From an uncultured Dorea sp. (lineage in GTDB: Bacteria > Bacillota > Clostridia > Lachnospirales > Lachnospiraceae): DNA of 62,862 nucleotides. The notes under the pieces are model-generated. The model made no database searches, was not told the origin of the DNA, and saw only the letters and a list, made by a program, of their open reading frames with translations. The stretch lies in the NCBI GenBank assembly GCA_910584575.1, contig CAJUBG010000013.1, forward strand, positions 1,379-64,240, in the 5' to 3' direction. Shown here piece by piece: positions 33,231 to 42,019 of the stretch (positions within the stretch are counted from its first letter, which is position 1; each line of letters opens with the position of its first letter). Both the position numbers and the translations under genes were made by a program.

Positions 33231-35058
33231 ACGCTTGGTTCCCATAAGGAATCTTAAGCACCTGCCCTACATTAATCAGGTCGCTCGTCAGCCCGTTCAG
33301 CCTCATAATTTCCTCAACCGTGGTACCGAACCTTCGTGCCAGCAGCCAAAGGCTATCCCCTGCCTGGACGGTATACTCCCGATACCCTCCCGCCTGAGAA
33401 GCAGGAATCTTAAGCACCTGCCCGATATACAGCATATCCCCGTTCAGTCCGTTCAGCCGTTTAATTGCCTCAACGGTAGTGCCATACCGCCTGGAAATCA
33501 GCCAGAGCGTATCTCCTGGCTGGACGGTGTACTGGAAAGTATCCGTCTCATCCGGCTTCTGTGACGGTACATTCTGCATAATCCCCTGGTAAGTATTATA
33601 CAGCGCCTTCCACGTAAGAGGTCCCACAACGCCGTCGGCGTCCAACTGCATTGCACGTTGGAAAGCGACAACCGACTGGCGCGTACCGCTGCCGAAGATT
33701 CCATCCTGTGAAAGTCCTGGGACTTCCGGATAATACTCTGAAATAACATCCAGAAGGTACTGCAAAGTAATGACGTCTGGTCCGGACGAGCCTTGTCTGA
33801 GTACGCTGCTTGGAGGTACAGTACCGATTCCAAGAGCGCCGCCCTCACTGTCTAACTCGGCCAGTCTGGTAACTGCCGTATACAGGCTGGAAATTTTATA
33901 CCAGGTAGATTTCCCCACGATACCGTCTGGCGTAAGGTTGAAGATACTCTGGAATTTTGTTACGGCTGCTCTTGTGCTGTCCTGAAAAACGCCTGCTTCA
34001 TCCGTTATAGCAGGTATCGCGGGGTAATTCCTCCGGATACGGTTCAGATAAGTCTGGATTGTCTGAACGTCGAGTCCCGTGCTTCCGACCCTGAGAGGGG
34101 TTCCTGGATAAGAGGACAAAATTCCTGTGACGATTTCCGTCTCTGCAATCTCTATATCACTTGGATAGTAGGAACGGAGAATCTGTATCGGAGTCATCCC
34201 CTGGTTAGCCAAAGTTACGGTTCCCCACTGAGACAAGCCCTGACAGGTAGCCGTTGTTCCGTTGCAGAAGGAGGTGAAATAAGGGGCGTTATGCCCTCTC
34301 CTGCGCACATATTCATTGAAAATTTCATCCACAATCCGGCTGATAGAGTCGTAGATTGGGCGTCCCTGTACAAAATACTGGTCGTAAGCTGTACTGTTGG
34401 TAATATCAAAATTATAACCTCTGCTTCTGTACCATTCTGTATAGATTCTGTTCAGCGCAAAAGTAATAATCGCGTAAATATTTGCGGTCAGGGACGCTTC
34501 TGGCCAGGTGGGATAGATTTCGCTGCTTGCTACATTTTTTACGTATTCGGGAAAGGATACCCGTACATTCTGCGCGTTAGAACTAGGCGTTCCAAGATGG
34601 ACTGTAATCAGATTCGGGATTACAACCTGCCGCAGGATACGTGGTTCAATATATGTTCCCTCCTGTTCACTGGTATCTCTCATGGCTACTGCGGGTTTCC
34701 CGACGGAGATTTCCCTTGTGGCAGGCTGACGCTGTGTCTTTAGCATTGGAGTGAGGACAACAGGCAATACGGCGGTTTCCCCGTCAAAAATAGGAATATC
34801 TGTGACAAACAGGGAATCAAAGCCAAAGTTTTGCGCAAGTACCGAGTAACTTATAAAAGGCAGTCCGTTAAAGTAAGGAGTCTGTGAAAAACTTTTATCA
34901 ATGGTTTCCAGGGAAATGACTGGCGTTTCTCCGTTTTCATCTGTTGTCAGTACGTAGAGCGTGTTGGAATCCATATCCGAGATTCTGACCTGTACGCCGC
35001 TTAAGGGGAGAGCGTCGCCGGCAGTACGGGCCTGTATAAGTAAGTAACCGATAGCCAT
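33229..35058 (-). CDS. SpoIID-like protein with two PG-binding and two LysM domains
   Basis: The 609-aa domain order is: beta-sandwich N-terminal region (about 1-110); SpoIID-like domain (about 165-330) with the catalytic-type Glu in ASSEIYPTWPEA and the closing GLSQWGTVTLANQG...ILRSYYP; two peptidoglycan-binding PG_binding_1 repeats (about 335-500, each with DGIVG or DGVVG); and two LysM modules at the C-terminus (YTVQPGDTLWLISRRYGT and YTVQAGDSLWLLARRFGT). SpoIID cleaves glycan strands during engulfment. There is no signal peptide, which suggests mother-cell synthesis and a role in spore cortex or coat. Confidence 0.85.
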   Translation of the reverse strand: MAIGYLLIQARTAGDALPLSGVQVRISDMDSNTLYVLTTDENGETPVISLETIDKSFSQTPYFNGLPFISYSVLAQNFGFDSLFVTDIPIFDGETAVLPVVLTPMLKTQRQPATREISVGKPAVAMRDTSEQEGTYIEPRILRQVVIPNLITVHLGTPSSNAQNVRVSFPEYVKNVASSEIYPTWPEASLTANIYAIITFALNRIYTEWYRSRGYNFDITNSTAYDQYFVQGRPIYDSISRIVDEIFNEYVRRRGHNAPYFTSFCNGTTATCQGLSQWGTVTLANQGMTPIQILRSYYPSDIEIAETEIVTGILSSYPGTPLRVGSTGLDVQTIQTYLNRIRRNYPAIPAITDEAGVFQDSTRAAVTKFQSIFNLTPDGIVGKSTWYKISSLYTAVTRLAELDSEGGALGIGTVPPSSVLRQGSSGPDVITLQYLLDVISEYYPEVPGLSQDGIFGSGTRQSVVAFQRAMQLDADGVVGPLTWKALYNTYQGIMQNVPSQKPDETDTFQYTVQPGDTLWLISRRYGTTVEAIKRLNGLNGDMLYIGQVLKIPASQAGGYREYTVQAGDSLWLLARRFGTTVEEIMRLNGLTSDLINVGQVLKIPYGNQA

Positions 35059-35154
35059 AGGCTTTATATTCTCCTTTTTTGTAGGCTTTTATATTAGGTT
35101 ATGAAGTCAGGGGAGAATTGTTGAGAAATTATACCAAAATAATCACATTTATAA

Positions 35155-35182
35155 TTGACAAAAAGTTTAATAAGAGTATAAT
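35155..35182 (+). promoter_or_regulatory. Promoter of the puuR-potABCD operon
   Basis: TTGACA (35155-35160), 16-bp spacer, TATAAT (35177-35182). It lies 60 bp before the regulator gene. Confidence 0.82.
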
Positions 35183-35241
35183 TAATTCAGCATGTAAGTT
35201 TAGTAAAAAAATATTTTTGGTTTAGTTATGAGGTATACTTT

Positions 35242-35799
35242 ATGGAACTGGAATATGTGAATGAGCACATCGGGAATAAGCTTAAGGATTTGAGAAACCG
35301 GAACGGACTGACGCAGCAAGAGCTGGCCGACAGGACAGAACTGACCAAGGGCTTCATTTCCCAACTGGAAAGGGGGCAGGTATCCCCGTCCATCGTGACA
35401 CTACTTGACTTAATCGAGTGCCTGGGGACGACTGCTTCTGAGTTTTTCAAGGAAACAGAAAAAGAACACGTGGTATTTTCGGAGGAAGGTTTTTTCGAGA
35501 AAGTGGATGAGGCAGGGAACAGTATTCAGTGGATTGTCCCCACGGCACAGAGATACCAGATGGAGCCGCTGCTGGTGGTGGTTCAGCCCCATCAAAGCCT
35601 GGAGGAGGATAAACCCCATGACGGCGAGGAATTTGGGTATCTCATATCGGGAAGGCTTAAGCTGCATCTGGGGGATGAGGTTTACTCGGTGAAAGCAGGA
35701 GAGAGCTTCTACTATCCGGCGAAGCGTAAGCATCGGATCGAGAACACAGGCAGCAGGCCGGCAAAATTTATCTGGGTCAGCACGCCGCCTACGTTCTGA
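35242..35799 (+). CDS. XRE-cupin regulator of polyamine transport (PuuR-like)
   Basis: This 185-aa protein has an N-terminal helix-turn-helix (LTQQELADRTELTKGFISQLERG) and a C-terminal cupin (about 110-183, HDGEEFGYLISGRLKLHLGDEVY). This is the PuuR plan, in which the cupin senses a small molecule such as a polyamine. It is the first gene of an operon with potABCD, 21 bp before potA, which supports a role in controlling spermidine/putrescine uptake. Confidence 0.9.
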   Translation: MELEYVNEHIGNKLKDLRNRNGLTQQELADRTELTKGFISQLERGQVSPSIVTLLDLIECLGTTASEFFKETEKEHVVFSEEGFFEKVDEAGNSIQWIVPTAQRYQMEPLLVVVQPHQSLEEDKPHDGEEFGYLISGRLKLHLGDEVYSVKAGESFYYPAKRKHRIENTGSRPAKFIWVSTPPTF

Positions 35800-35820
35800 T
35801 AAAAGCAAAGGGGGATGAAG

Positions 35821-37260
35821 ATGGAACAGACGACGAATATTATTGAATTGAAGCATATTACCAAGACCTACGAGGACGGCTATACGGCGGTGTCCGATTT
35901 TAATCTTGAGGTGAAGCAGGGGGAATTCATCACATTTTTGGGGCCCTCCGGATGCGGAAAGACCACGACGCTGCGGATGATTGCCGGCTTCGACATTCCG
36001 ACAGAGGGGGAGATTCTTTTAAACGGCACGCCGATTACCAGCCTGCCGCCGAATAAGAGGCCGATTAACACCGTGTTTCAGCGGTATGCGTTGTTCCCGC
36101 ACATGAACATTTACGAGAATATCGCCTTTGGCCTGCGTCAGAAGAATACTCCTGAGAAAGCGATTGTCAAAAAGGTGAAGAAGGTTCTGGAGTTGGTGGA
36201 TTTGGAGGGCTTTGAGAACCGGAGGATTGACACCCTGTCCGGCGGGCAGCAGCAGAGGGTGGCGATTGCGCGGGCGGTGGTCAATGAGCCGCAGATTCTC
36301 CTGTTGGATGAGCCTTTGGGGGCGCTGGATTTAAAAATGCGCAAGGAGATGCAGTTAGAGCTTAAGGAAATGCACCGAGAGCTTGGTATTACGTTTATCT
36401 ATGTGACCCACGACCAGGAGGAGGCCCTCACCATGTCGGATAAGATTGTGGTCATGTCGGAGGGAAAGCTGCAGCAGATTGGCACGCCGGAGGATATTTA
36501 CAATGAGCCGATTAATGCATTTGTAGCTGATTTTATCGGGGACAGTAATATTTTCAACGGAATTATGACAGGGAAGTTAAAGGTACGTTTCTGCGGAGGG
36601 GAGTTCCCTTGTGTGGACGATATTGAGGAAGGAACCCACATTACTGCCGTGGTGCGTCCGGAGGATGTAAACCTGACTGCGCCTGAGCAGGGGAGGATTC
36701 GTGGGACTGTAACCTCTGTAATTTTCAAAGGGATGCACTATGAGATTACCGTGGAGTCCGGGAAAAATGAGATTGTTGCCCAGTCTGTCCATTCTGCCAG
36801 GGTAGGGGACCGTGTGGGGGTTCAGGTTGAGCCGGACAATATTCATGTCATGCTTGCGGAGGACCACACCAATATTTTTGCGGCGGAGATTAATAAGAAT
36901 TATGAGCTGGAGTACAATGGTACGGTTCTGGACGTGAGCCTGACGGATATTGTTAAAGGAAGCGTCATGTCAGAGGACGGAAGCTGGCTTGATGCCAAAG
37001 GTCTTGAGCTTGACCCGAAAAAAGTACGAATCAAGATTAGCATTAAGCCCCAGGATATCGAGCTTACGGACGACCAGGAGGTCGGACTGGTGCAGGGATA
37101 TATCAGTAACCTGATTTACAAGGGCGACCATTACAGTTATGTGATACACACGGATTTGGAACAGGATTTTGTGGTAAATGACGAGTATCTCTGGAATATG
37201 GAGGATCAAGTCGGTTTATTGATGCCTGTGGATAAGATGATTTTTTCAGTAAAGAAGTAG
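35821..37260 (+). CDS. potA: Spermidine/putrescine ABC transporter ATP-binding protein, extended
   Basis: PotA energises polyamine import. Walker A GPSGCGKTT, signature LSGGQQQRVAIARA and Walker B ILLLDEPLGALD are intact. At 479 aa it is about 100 residues longer than usual. After the normal TOBE domain (about 245-350) a second TOBE-like segment follows (about 360-479, with RIKISIKPQDIEL and VQGYISNLIYKGDHYSYV). ATG 35821 is used because GGGGG lies six bases upstream; ATG 35815 is too close. Confidence 0.94.
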   Translation: MEQTTNIIELKHITKTYEDGYTAVSDFNLEVKQGEFITFLGPSGCGKTTTLRMIAGFDIPTEGEILLNGTPITSLPPNKRPINTVFQRYALFPHMNIYENIAFGLRQKNTPEKAIVKKVKKVLELVDLEGFENRRIDTLSGGQQQRVAIARAVVNEPQILLLDEPLGALDLKMRKEMQLELKEMHRELGITFIYVTHDQEEALTMSDKIVVMSEGKLQQIGTPEDIYNEPINAFVADFIGDSNIFNGIMTGKLKVRFCGGEFPCVDDIEEGTHITAVVRPEDVNLTAPEQGRIRGTVTSVIFKGMHYEITVESGKNEIVAQSVHSARVGDRVGVQVEPDNIHVMLAEDHTNIFAAEINKNYELEYNGTVLDVSLTDIVKGSVMSEDGSWLDAKGLELDPKKVRIKISIKPQDIELTDDQEVGLVQGYISNLIYKGDHYSYVIHTDLEQDFVVNDEYLWNMEDQVGLLMPVDKMIFSVKK

Positions 37261-37271
37261 GAGGCTGATAC

Positions 37272-38066
37272 ATGAAGAAACGTACCTTTTCCAGAAAATA
37301 TCTGGGAATTCCATATGCACTTTTTCTCGCGCTTTTTGTCGTGGCGCCTTTGATTGTGCTGCTTTACTATGCATTTACAGACGGGCAGGGGCAGTTTACC
37401 GTCCAAAATCTGACAGGGTTTTTTACTGACCCGAACACCCTTGGCACCCTTTGTTATAGTTTTGGTATCGCGTCGGTCACCACGGTGGCGTGCCTTTTGC
37501 TTGCATACCCTTTGGCGTATATCCTTGCCACAGGCAGAATGAAGGGAAAGACGGTCATTGTGCTGATTTTTATTATGCCTATGTGGATTAATTTTTCTCT
37601 GCGCATAACCGCGTTGAAGGAGATTCTCACCTGGCTTGAGGGGAATCTGGCTTACCATCCGTTTCTCAATACGGTGCTTGGTATGAGCTATGACTTTCTG
37701 CCTTTTATGATTCTGCCAATTTATACGACCATCTCGAAGCTGGACGGCGCGCTTTTGGAGGCGGCGAGAGATTTGGGCGCCGGAGAGGCGCAGGCATTTT
37801 TGAAGGTGACCCTGCCGCTGTCGCTGCCGGGGATTTTAAGCGGGGTATCCATGGTTTTCCTGCCTGCCATGACAAATTATGTGGTGCTGGATATGCTTTA
37901 CAACAGCACTTACATTATGGGAAGCCTGATTGGAAGCTATTTTGCGGCGTATAACTGGAACGGAGGTTCCATGATCGCGTTGATTCTTCTGGGAATCATC
38001 TGTCTGTTTACGCTGTTATCCGGCGGGGCAAAGGAGGACAATACGAGAGGAGGGGCGTTGCTATGA
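37272..38066 (+). CDS. potB: Spermidine/putrescine ABC transporter permease
   Basis: This 264-aa inner-membrane permease has six helices and the EAA loop (LLEAARDLGAGEAQAFLKVTLPLSLPG) that contacts PotA. It sits 11 bp after potA, and its stop overlaps the potC start by four bases (ATGA, 38063-38066). Confidence 0.94.
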   Translation: MKKRTFSRKYLGIPYALFLALFVVAPLIVLLYYAFTDGQGQFTVQNLTGFFTDPNTLGTLCYSFGIASVTTVACLLLAYPLAYILATGRMKGKTVIVLIFIMPMWINFSLRITALKEILTWLEGNLAYHPFLNTVLGMSYDFLPFMILPIYTTISKLDGALLEAARDLGAGEAQAFLKVTLPLSLPGILSGVSMVFLPAMTNYVVLDMLYNSTYIMGSLIGSYFAAYNWNGGSMIALILLGIICLFTLLSGGAKEDNTRGGALL

Positions 38067-38866
38067 TGAGAAAAGCGTGGAAATGGTTGGTTATCATATT
38101 TGTCCTTCTGTTTCTATATCTGCCGATTCTGGTGCTGGCGGTATACAGCTTCACGGATGCCACGAATATCGGTGCAATCCGTGGATTTTCCATGCATAAC
38201 TATGTGACCCTTTTTACTACGCCTGAGTTGGTAAATATGATTCTTGGGACCGTATCCCTTGCCCTGGGTTCGGCTGTGATTGCCACAGTTCTGGGGACGA
38301 TAGGCGCAATCGGCTCGTTCTATTCCAGGAAGGGCATGGCGTCGGCGATAACCACGATGAATCAGGTGCCGGTGGTGAATGCGGATGTGGTGACAGGTTT
38401 CTCTATCTGTATTCTTCTGGTAGTGGTGTTCGGTATCAGTAAGGATACATTTATTCCCCTGGTGGTGGGACATGTGACCCTCTGCGCGCCGTTTGTGTTC
38501 TTGTCCGTGATTCCAAAGCTTAAGCAGATGGATTCCAGTATCTACGAGGCGGCTCTGGATTTGGGGGCTACGCCCCTTGTTGCGCTGACACGGGTGGTAA
38601 TCCCGCAGATTTTTCCGGGGATTATATCTGGCTTCGCTATGGCTGTGACTCTGTCGCTGGATGATTATTTTGTGGCAACCTATACCAAGCCGGCCACATT
38701 TGACACGATTAGTACCTATGTGGTAAATGCGACCAAAGGCGCCCAGACTACAATTAAGACGGCTCTGTGGGCATTATCTACGGTAATATTTCTTCTGGTG
38801 GTACTGTTTTCGGTGATTATGAATGTCCGCGCTGCGGGGCAGGTACAGGAAAGGAAGGGGGTGTGA
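38063..38866 (+). CDS. potC: Spermidine/putrescine ABC transporter permease
   Basis: The second permease is 267 aa with six helices and an EAA loop (IYEAALDLGATPLVALTRVVIPQIFPG). It is translationally coupled to potB. The segment SLDDYFVATYTKP is typical of PotC. The potD start follows two bases after its stop. Confidence 0.94.
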   Translation: MMRKAWKWLVIIFVLLFLYLPILVLAVYSFTDATNIGAIRGFSMHNYVTLFTTPELVNMILGTVSLALGSAVIATVLGTIGAIGSFYSRKGMASAITTMNQVPVVNADVVTGFSICILLVVVFGISKDTFIPLVVGHVTLCAPFVFLSVIPKLKQMDSSIYEAALDLGATPLVALTRVVIPQIFPGIISGFAMAVTLSLDDYFVATYTKPATFDTISTYVVNATKGAQTTIKTALWALSTVIFLLVVLFSVIMNVRAAGQVQERKGV

Positions 38867-38868
38867 CT

Positions 38869-40371
38869 GTGGGATTGTTGAGAGGTATAAGGGCTGTTGC
38901 TAGGGGAATGGCTGTCTGTACGGCGTTTGGGCTGTGTTTTTCATTTTCTGTCGGTTCTGTGGCGGTAAGTGCAGCGGATGGCAGAGATGAGAAGGAGGTC
39001 ACCTTACGTATCTGCAACTGGGAGGAATATATTGACCTTGGAGACTGGGACGAGGAGGAAACCATAGAGCTTGACAGCGGGGATATTATCGGAGAAAATA
39101 CCATGATGGAGGATTTCGCTGAATGGTATTATGACACTTATGGAATCCGTGTGAAGATTGAGTATTCTACCTTCGGAACGAATGAGGACCTGTATAACAT
39201 GCTGACTCTGGGGGATACCTATGACCTGGTCTGTCCGTCGGAGTATATGATTATGAAACTATTGACAGAGGATAAGCTTGTGCCGCTGTCGGAGGATTTT
39301 TTTGATACTTCGGATCAGAACAATTACTATACAAATGGAGTGTCGCCCTATATCAGAGATATTTTTGAAAAAAATGAAATAGAAGGCAGGCCCTGGGCCG
39401 ACTATGCGGCAGGGTACATGTGGGGGATTACAGGGATTGTATATAATCCAGAACTGGTAAGCGCAGAGGATGCTTCAAGCTGGAAGATTCTGAATGATCC
39501 GGCATACCGGAGAAAGATTACGCTGAAGGACAATGTGCGGGATTCTTATTTTGCCGCGGTAGGCGCTATTAAATCAGAGCTTTTGACCTCAGAGGAATTC
39601 ATAAACGCACCGGATTACCAGAAGCGGCTTGAGGAGGAGATGAACGACACCTCCAAGGAGACGCTTGCCAGGGCGCAGGAGTATCTTCAGGATGTGAAGG
39701 ATAATGCCTATTCCTTTGAAACGGATTCCGGTAAGGCGGACATGGTGACAGGAAAGGTGGCGGCAAACTACCAGTGGTCAGGAGACGGCGTGTATACTAT
39801 GGACCAGGCGGATGAAGACGGCTTTCCTCTTGCATTTGCAGTCCCCAGGGAAGCCACCAATATTTATTTTGACGGATGGGTAATGCTGAAAAGCGGGATT
39901 AACGGGGACGCTGCAAAGCAGCACGCAGCGGAGGCGTTTATTAATTTTAATTCCAGGCCGGACAATGTGATTCGGAATATGTATTATGTGGGGTATACCT
40001 CCGTCATTTCCGGAGGCGACGATATGCGTATCTTTGAGTATGCCGACTATTGCTATGGCGCCGGAGAGGATGAGACGGATACTTCGGAGTATGACCTTGG
40101 CTATTTCTTTGGGGAGGACGATGCGTATGTGATTACGGCGCCTTCGGATCAGGTATACCGGCAGCTATTTGCCCGCTATCCCACAGGGGACGCTATGGAA
40201 CGGTCTGCGCTGATGGTGAACTTTGACGACGGGCAGAATAAGGCGATTAACCAGATGTGGATTAATGTACGGTGTTATAATATTCATGACGTGCCGATGT
40301 GGGCCTGGGGACTCGCGGGGGCAGCGGCCTGTGTGCTGATTTACTTTGGGGTGAAGAAGGTCAGGCGGTAG
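38869..40371 (+). CDS. potD: Polyamine-binding protein with C-terminal membrane anchor, GTG start
   Basis: PotD captures spermidine or putrescine outside the cell. The mature part (RICNWEEYID, then YSTFGTNEDLYNML and DLVCPSEYMI) fits the SBP_bac family. The 500-aa protein starts at GTG 38869 with GGAAGGGGG upstream; an N-terminal signal sequence follows. No good lipobox is seen (the only Cys is in AFGLC). Instead the C-terminus has a membrane helix (about 477-495, WAWGLAGAAACVLIYFGV) followed by KKVRR. The receptor is thus probably anchored by a C-terminal helix rather than by lipid, which is unusual for PotD. Confidence 0.9.
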   Translation: MGLLRGIRAVARGMAVCTAFGLCFSFSVGSVAVSAADGRDEKEVTLRICNWEEYIDLGDWDEEETIELDSGDIIGENTMMEDFAEWYYDTYGIRVKIEYSTFGTNEDLYNMLTLGDTYDLVCPSEYMIMKLLTEDKLVPLSEDFFDTSDQNNYYTNGVSPYIRDIFEKNEIEGRPWADYAAGYMWGITGIVYNPELVSAEDASSWKILNDPAYRRKITLKDNVRDSYFAAVGAIKSELLTSEEFINAPDYQKRLEEEMNDTSKETLARAQEYLQDVKDNAYSFETDSGKADMVTGKVAANYQWSGDGVYTMDQADEDGFPLAFAVPREATNIYFDGWVMLKSGINGDAAKQHAAEAFINFNSRPDNVIRNMYYVGYTSVISGGDDMRIFEYADYCYGAGEDETDTSEYDLGYFFGEDDAYVITAPSDQVYRQLFARYPTGDAMERSALMVNFDDGQNKAINQMWINVRCYNIHDVPMWAWGLAGAAACVLIYFGVKKVRR

Positions 40372-40394
40372 CTGCCCCATGTGAAAACTTTTCA

Positions 40395-40937
40395 CTATAA
40401 TAAGCCGGAAATGCAGACGCTAAAATTCTCATAAATGCATACGGGGATATTGTCGTTGAAGCTGTACTGCCGAGTCTTTTCATCGTGCTCCAAATCATAC
40501 ACATTGACAATGTGAGTGACTGGATTCACAATCCAATATTCCCGAACATTAGCTGTACGGTACTTGAAAAGTTTTATTCCGTAGTCCATTGTCTGGGTTG
40601 ACGGGGAGACAATCTCAATAATCCAATCAGGCGCGCCAGAACAGCCTTTGTCATTAATTTTATTTCTGTCACAGATTACAGAGAGGTCAGGTTCTACATA
40701 ATTAAAATCATCTTTATTCAAAAAGACAGCAAATGGGGCGGCGAATACATCACAATTTCCGCCCATTGAGTCGATGTAATTTGCGATGGTCTGGTGCAAT
40801 TTCCAACTGATTTTCTGGTGTGCTGTATTTGGCGGCGCCATCATATACATCTGCCCGTCGATTAGTTCTGCACGCTGCCCGTCCGGAAGGGCGTAGATAT
40901 CATCGAGCCTTTTAAGTTTTGCCTGCGCTAAAGCCAT
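40395..40937 (-). CDS. Uma2 family PD-(D/E)XK protein
   Basis: This 180-aa protein matches Uma2 (DUF820): YALPDGQRAELIDGQMYMM, VEPDLSVICDRNK and DWIIEIVSPSTQ. The fold is restriction-endonuclease-like with the E, PD and E-x-V-type core conserved, but biological function is unknown and these genes are common in mobile or accessory regions. It lies convergent to potD. A related fusion protein is at 49361-50131. Confidence 0.9.
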   Translation of the reverse strand: MALAQAKLKRLDDIYALPDGQRAELIDGQMYMMAPPNTAHQKISWKLHQTIANYIDSMGGNCDVFAAPFAVFLNKDDFNYVEPDLSVICDRNKINDKGCSGAPDWIIEIVSPSTQTMDYGIKLFKYRTANVREYWIVNPVTHIVNVYDLEHDEKTRQYSFNDNIPVCIYENFSVCISGLL

Positions 40938-41075
40938 GTGTAACCCTCCTTTTAAGATATAAAGAGTATATCACAAAACTAATGGAAATTTAATCTTTAT
41001 TTAATGTTTTTTCTATGTTTTTCAAGCGGGAAATAATGTATAATAATGTTCATTACCACAATTCAGGAGACACAT

Positions 41076-41945
41076 ATGAATAAGCCAGTCTTAGGAATTC
41101 CACAGAACACTATAAAGATTCTGCGGAAGTATAACTTTTCATTTCAGAAGAAGTTTGGTCAGAATTTTCTGATTGATACCCATGTGCTAGATAAGATTAT
41201 CCGTGCGGCAGATATTAAAAGAGAAGATATGGTGCTTGAGATCGGGCCGGGAATCGGAACGATGACACAGTATCTTGCCGAGGCGGCGGGAAAGGTTATA
41301 GCTGTGGAGATTGATAAGAATTTGATTCCCATACTGTCGGAGACGCTTGGGGGATATGGGAATGTGAGGATTATCAATGAGGATGTTTTAAAATTGGACA
41401 TCCGAAGCCTTGTAGATAAGGAAAATAAAGGGAGGCCGGTGAAAGTAGTGGCGAATCTTCCCTATTATATCACGACTCCCATTATTATGGGGCTGTTCGA
41501 GGAGCATGTGCCGATAGAAAGTATTACGGTCATGGTGCAGAAGGAGGTTGCGGACAGGATGCAGACAGGGCCGGGCAGTAAGGATTACGGCGCGCTGTCC
41601 CTGGCGGTACAGTATTACGCAAGCCCCTATATTGTGGCGAATGTGCCGCCCAACTGCTTCATGCCAAGGCCAAAGGTGGGGTCTGCGGTAATACGGCTGG
41701 CCTGCCATGAGCATCCCCCTGTGGAGGTCGTGGATGAACGGCTGCTTTTTGATATTATCCGCGCTTCCTTTAGCCAGAGAAGGAAGACGCTTGCCAATGG
41801 GTTGAAGAATTCGGACAGGTTAGATTTTTCTAAAGAATTAATTACGGAGGCGATTGAGAAGCTAGGCAAGGGCGCCAGTGTCAGAGGAGAGTCCCTGACA
41901 CTGGAGGAGTTTGCAGAGTTGAGCAATTATCTTGCGAATACATAA
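41076..41945 (+). CDS. rsmA: 16S rRNA dimethyladenosine transferase
   Basis: RsmA (KsgA) dimethylates two adjacent adenines in the 3' hairpin of 16S rRNA. The 289-aa protein has KKFGQNFLID, SAM motif VLEIGPGIGTMT, NLPYYITTPI and the C-terminal QRRKTLAN. ATG 41076 has AGGAG seven bases upstream; the longer frame from 41046 is less likely. A TATAAT-like -10 lies at 41039-41044. Confidence 0.96.
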   Translation: MNKPVLGIPQNTIKILRKYNFSFQKKFGQNFLIDTHVLDKIIRAADIKREDMVLEIGPGIGTMTQYLAEAAGKVIAVEIDKNLIPILSETLGGYGNVRIINEDVLKLDIRSLVDKENKGRPVKVVANLPYYITTPIIMGLFEEHVPIESITVMVQKEVADRMQTGPGSKDYGALSLAVQYYASPYIVANVPPNCFMPRPKVGSAVIRLACHEHPPVEVVDERLLFDIIRASFSQRRKTLANGLKNSDRLDFSKELITEAIEKLGKGASVRGESLTLEEFAELSNYLANT

Positions 41946-42019
41946 GAGACTCTGCGGATTTGCCTTTCATCATAGATGGTAACTGATGGTTTTACAGAAC
42001 AAAAAAAGGAGAGGTGTAT

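Noticed and set aside
33214..33564. Plus-strand open frame opposite the LysM domains
   Set aside because: Shadow of the duplicated LysM modules; the apparent repeats come from them.
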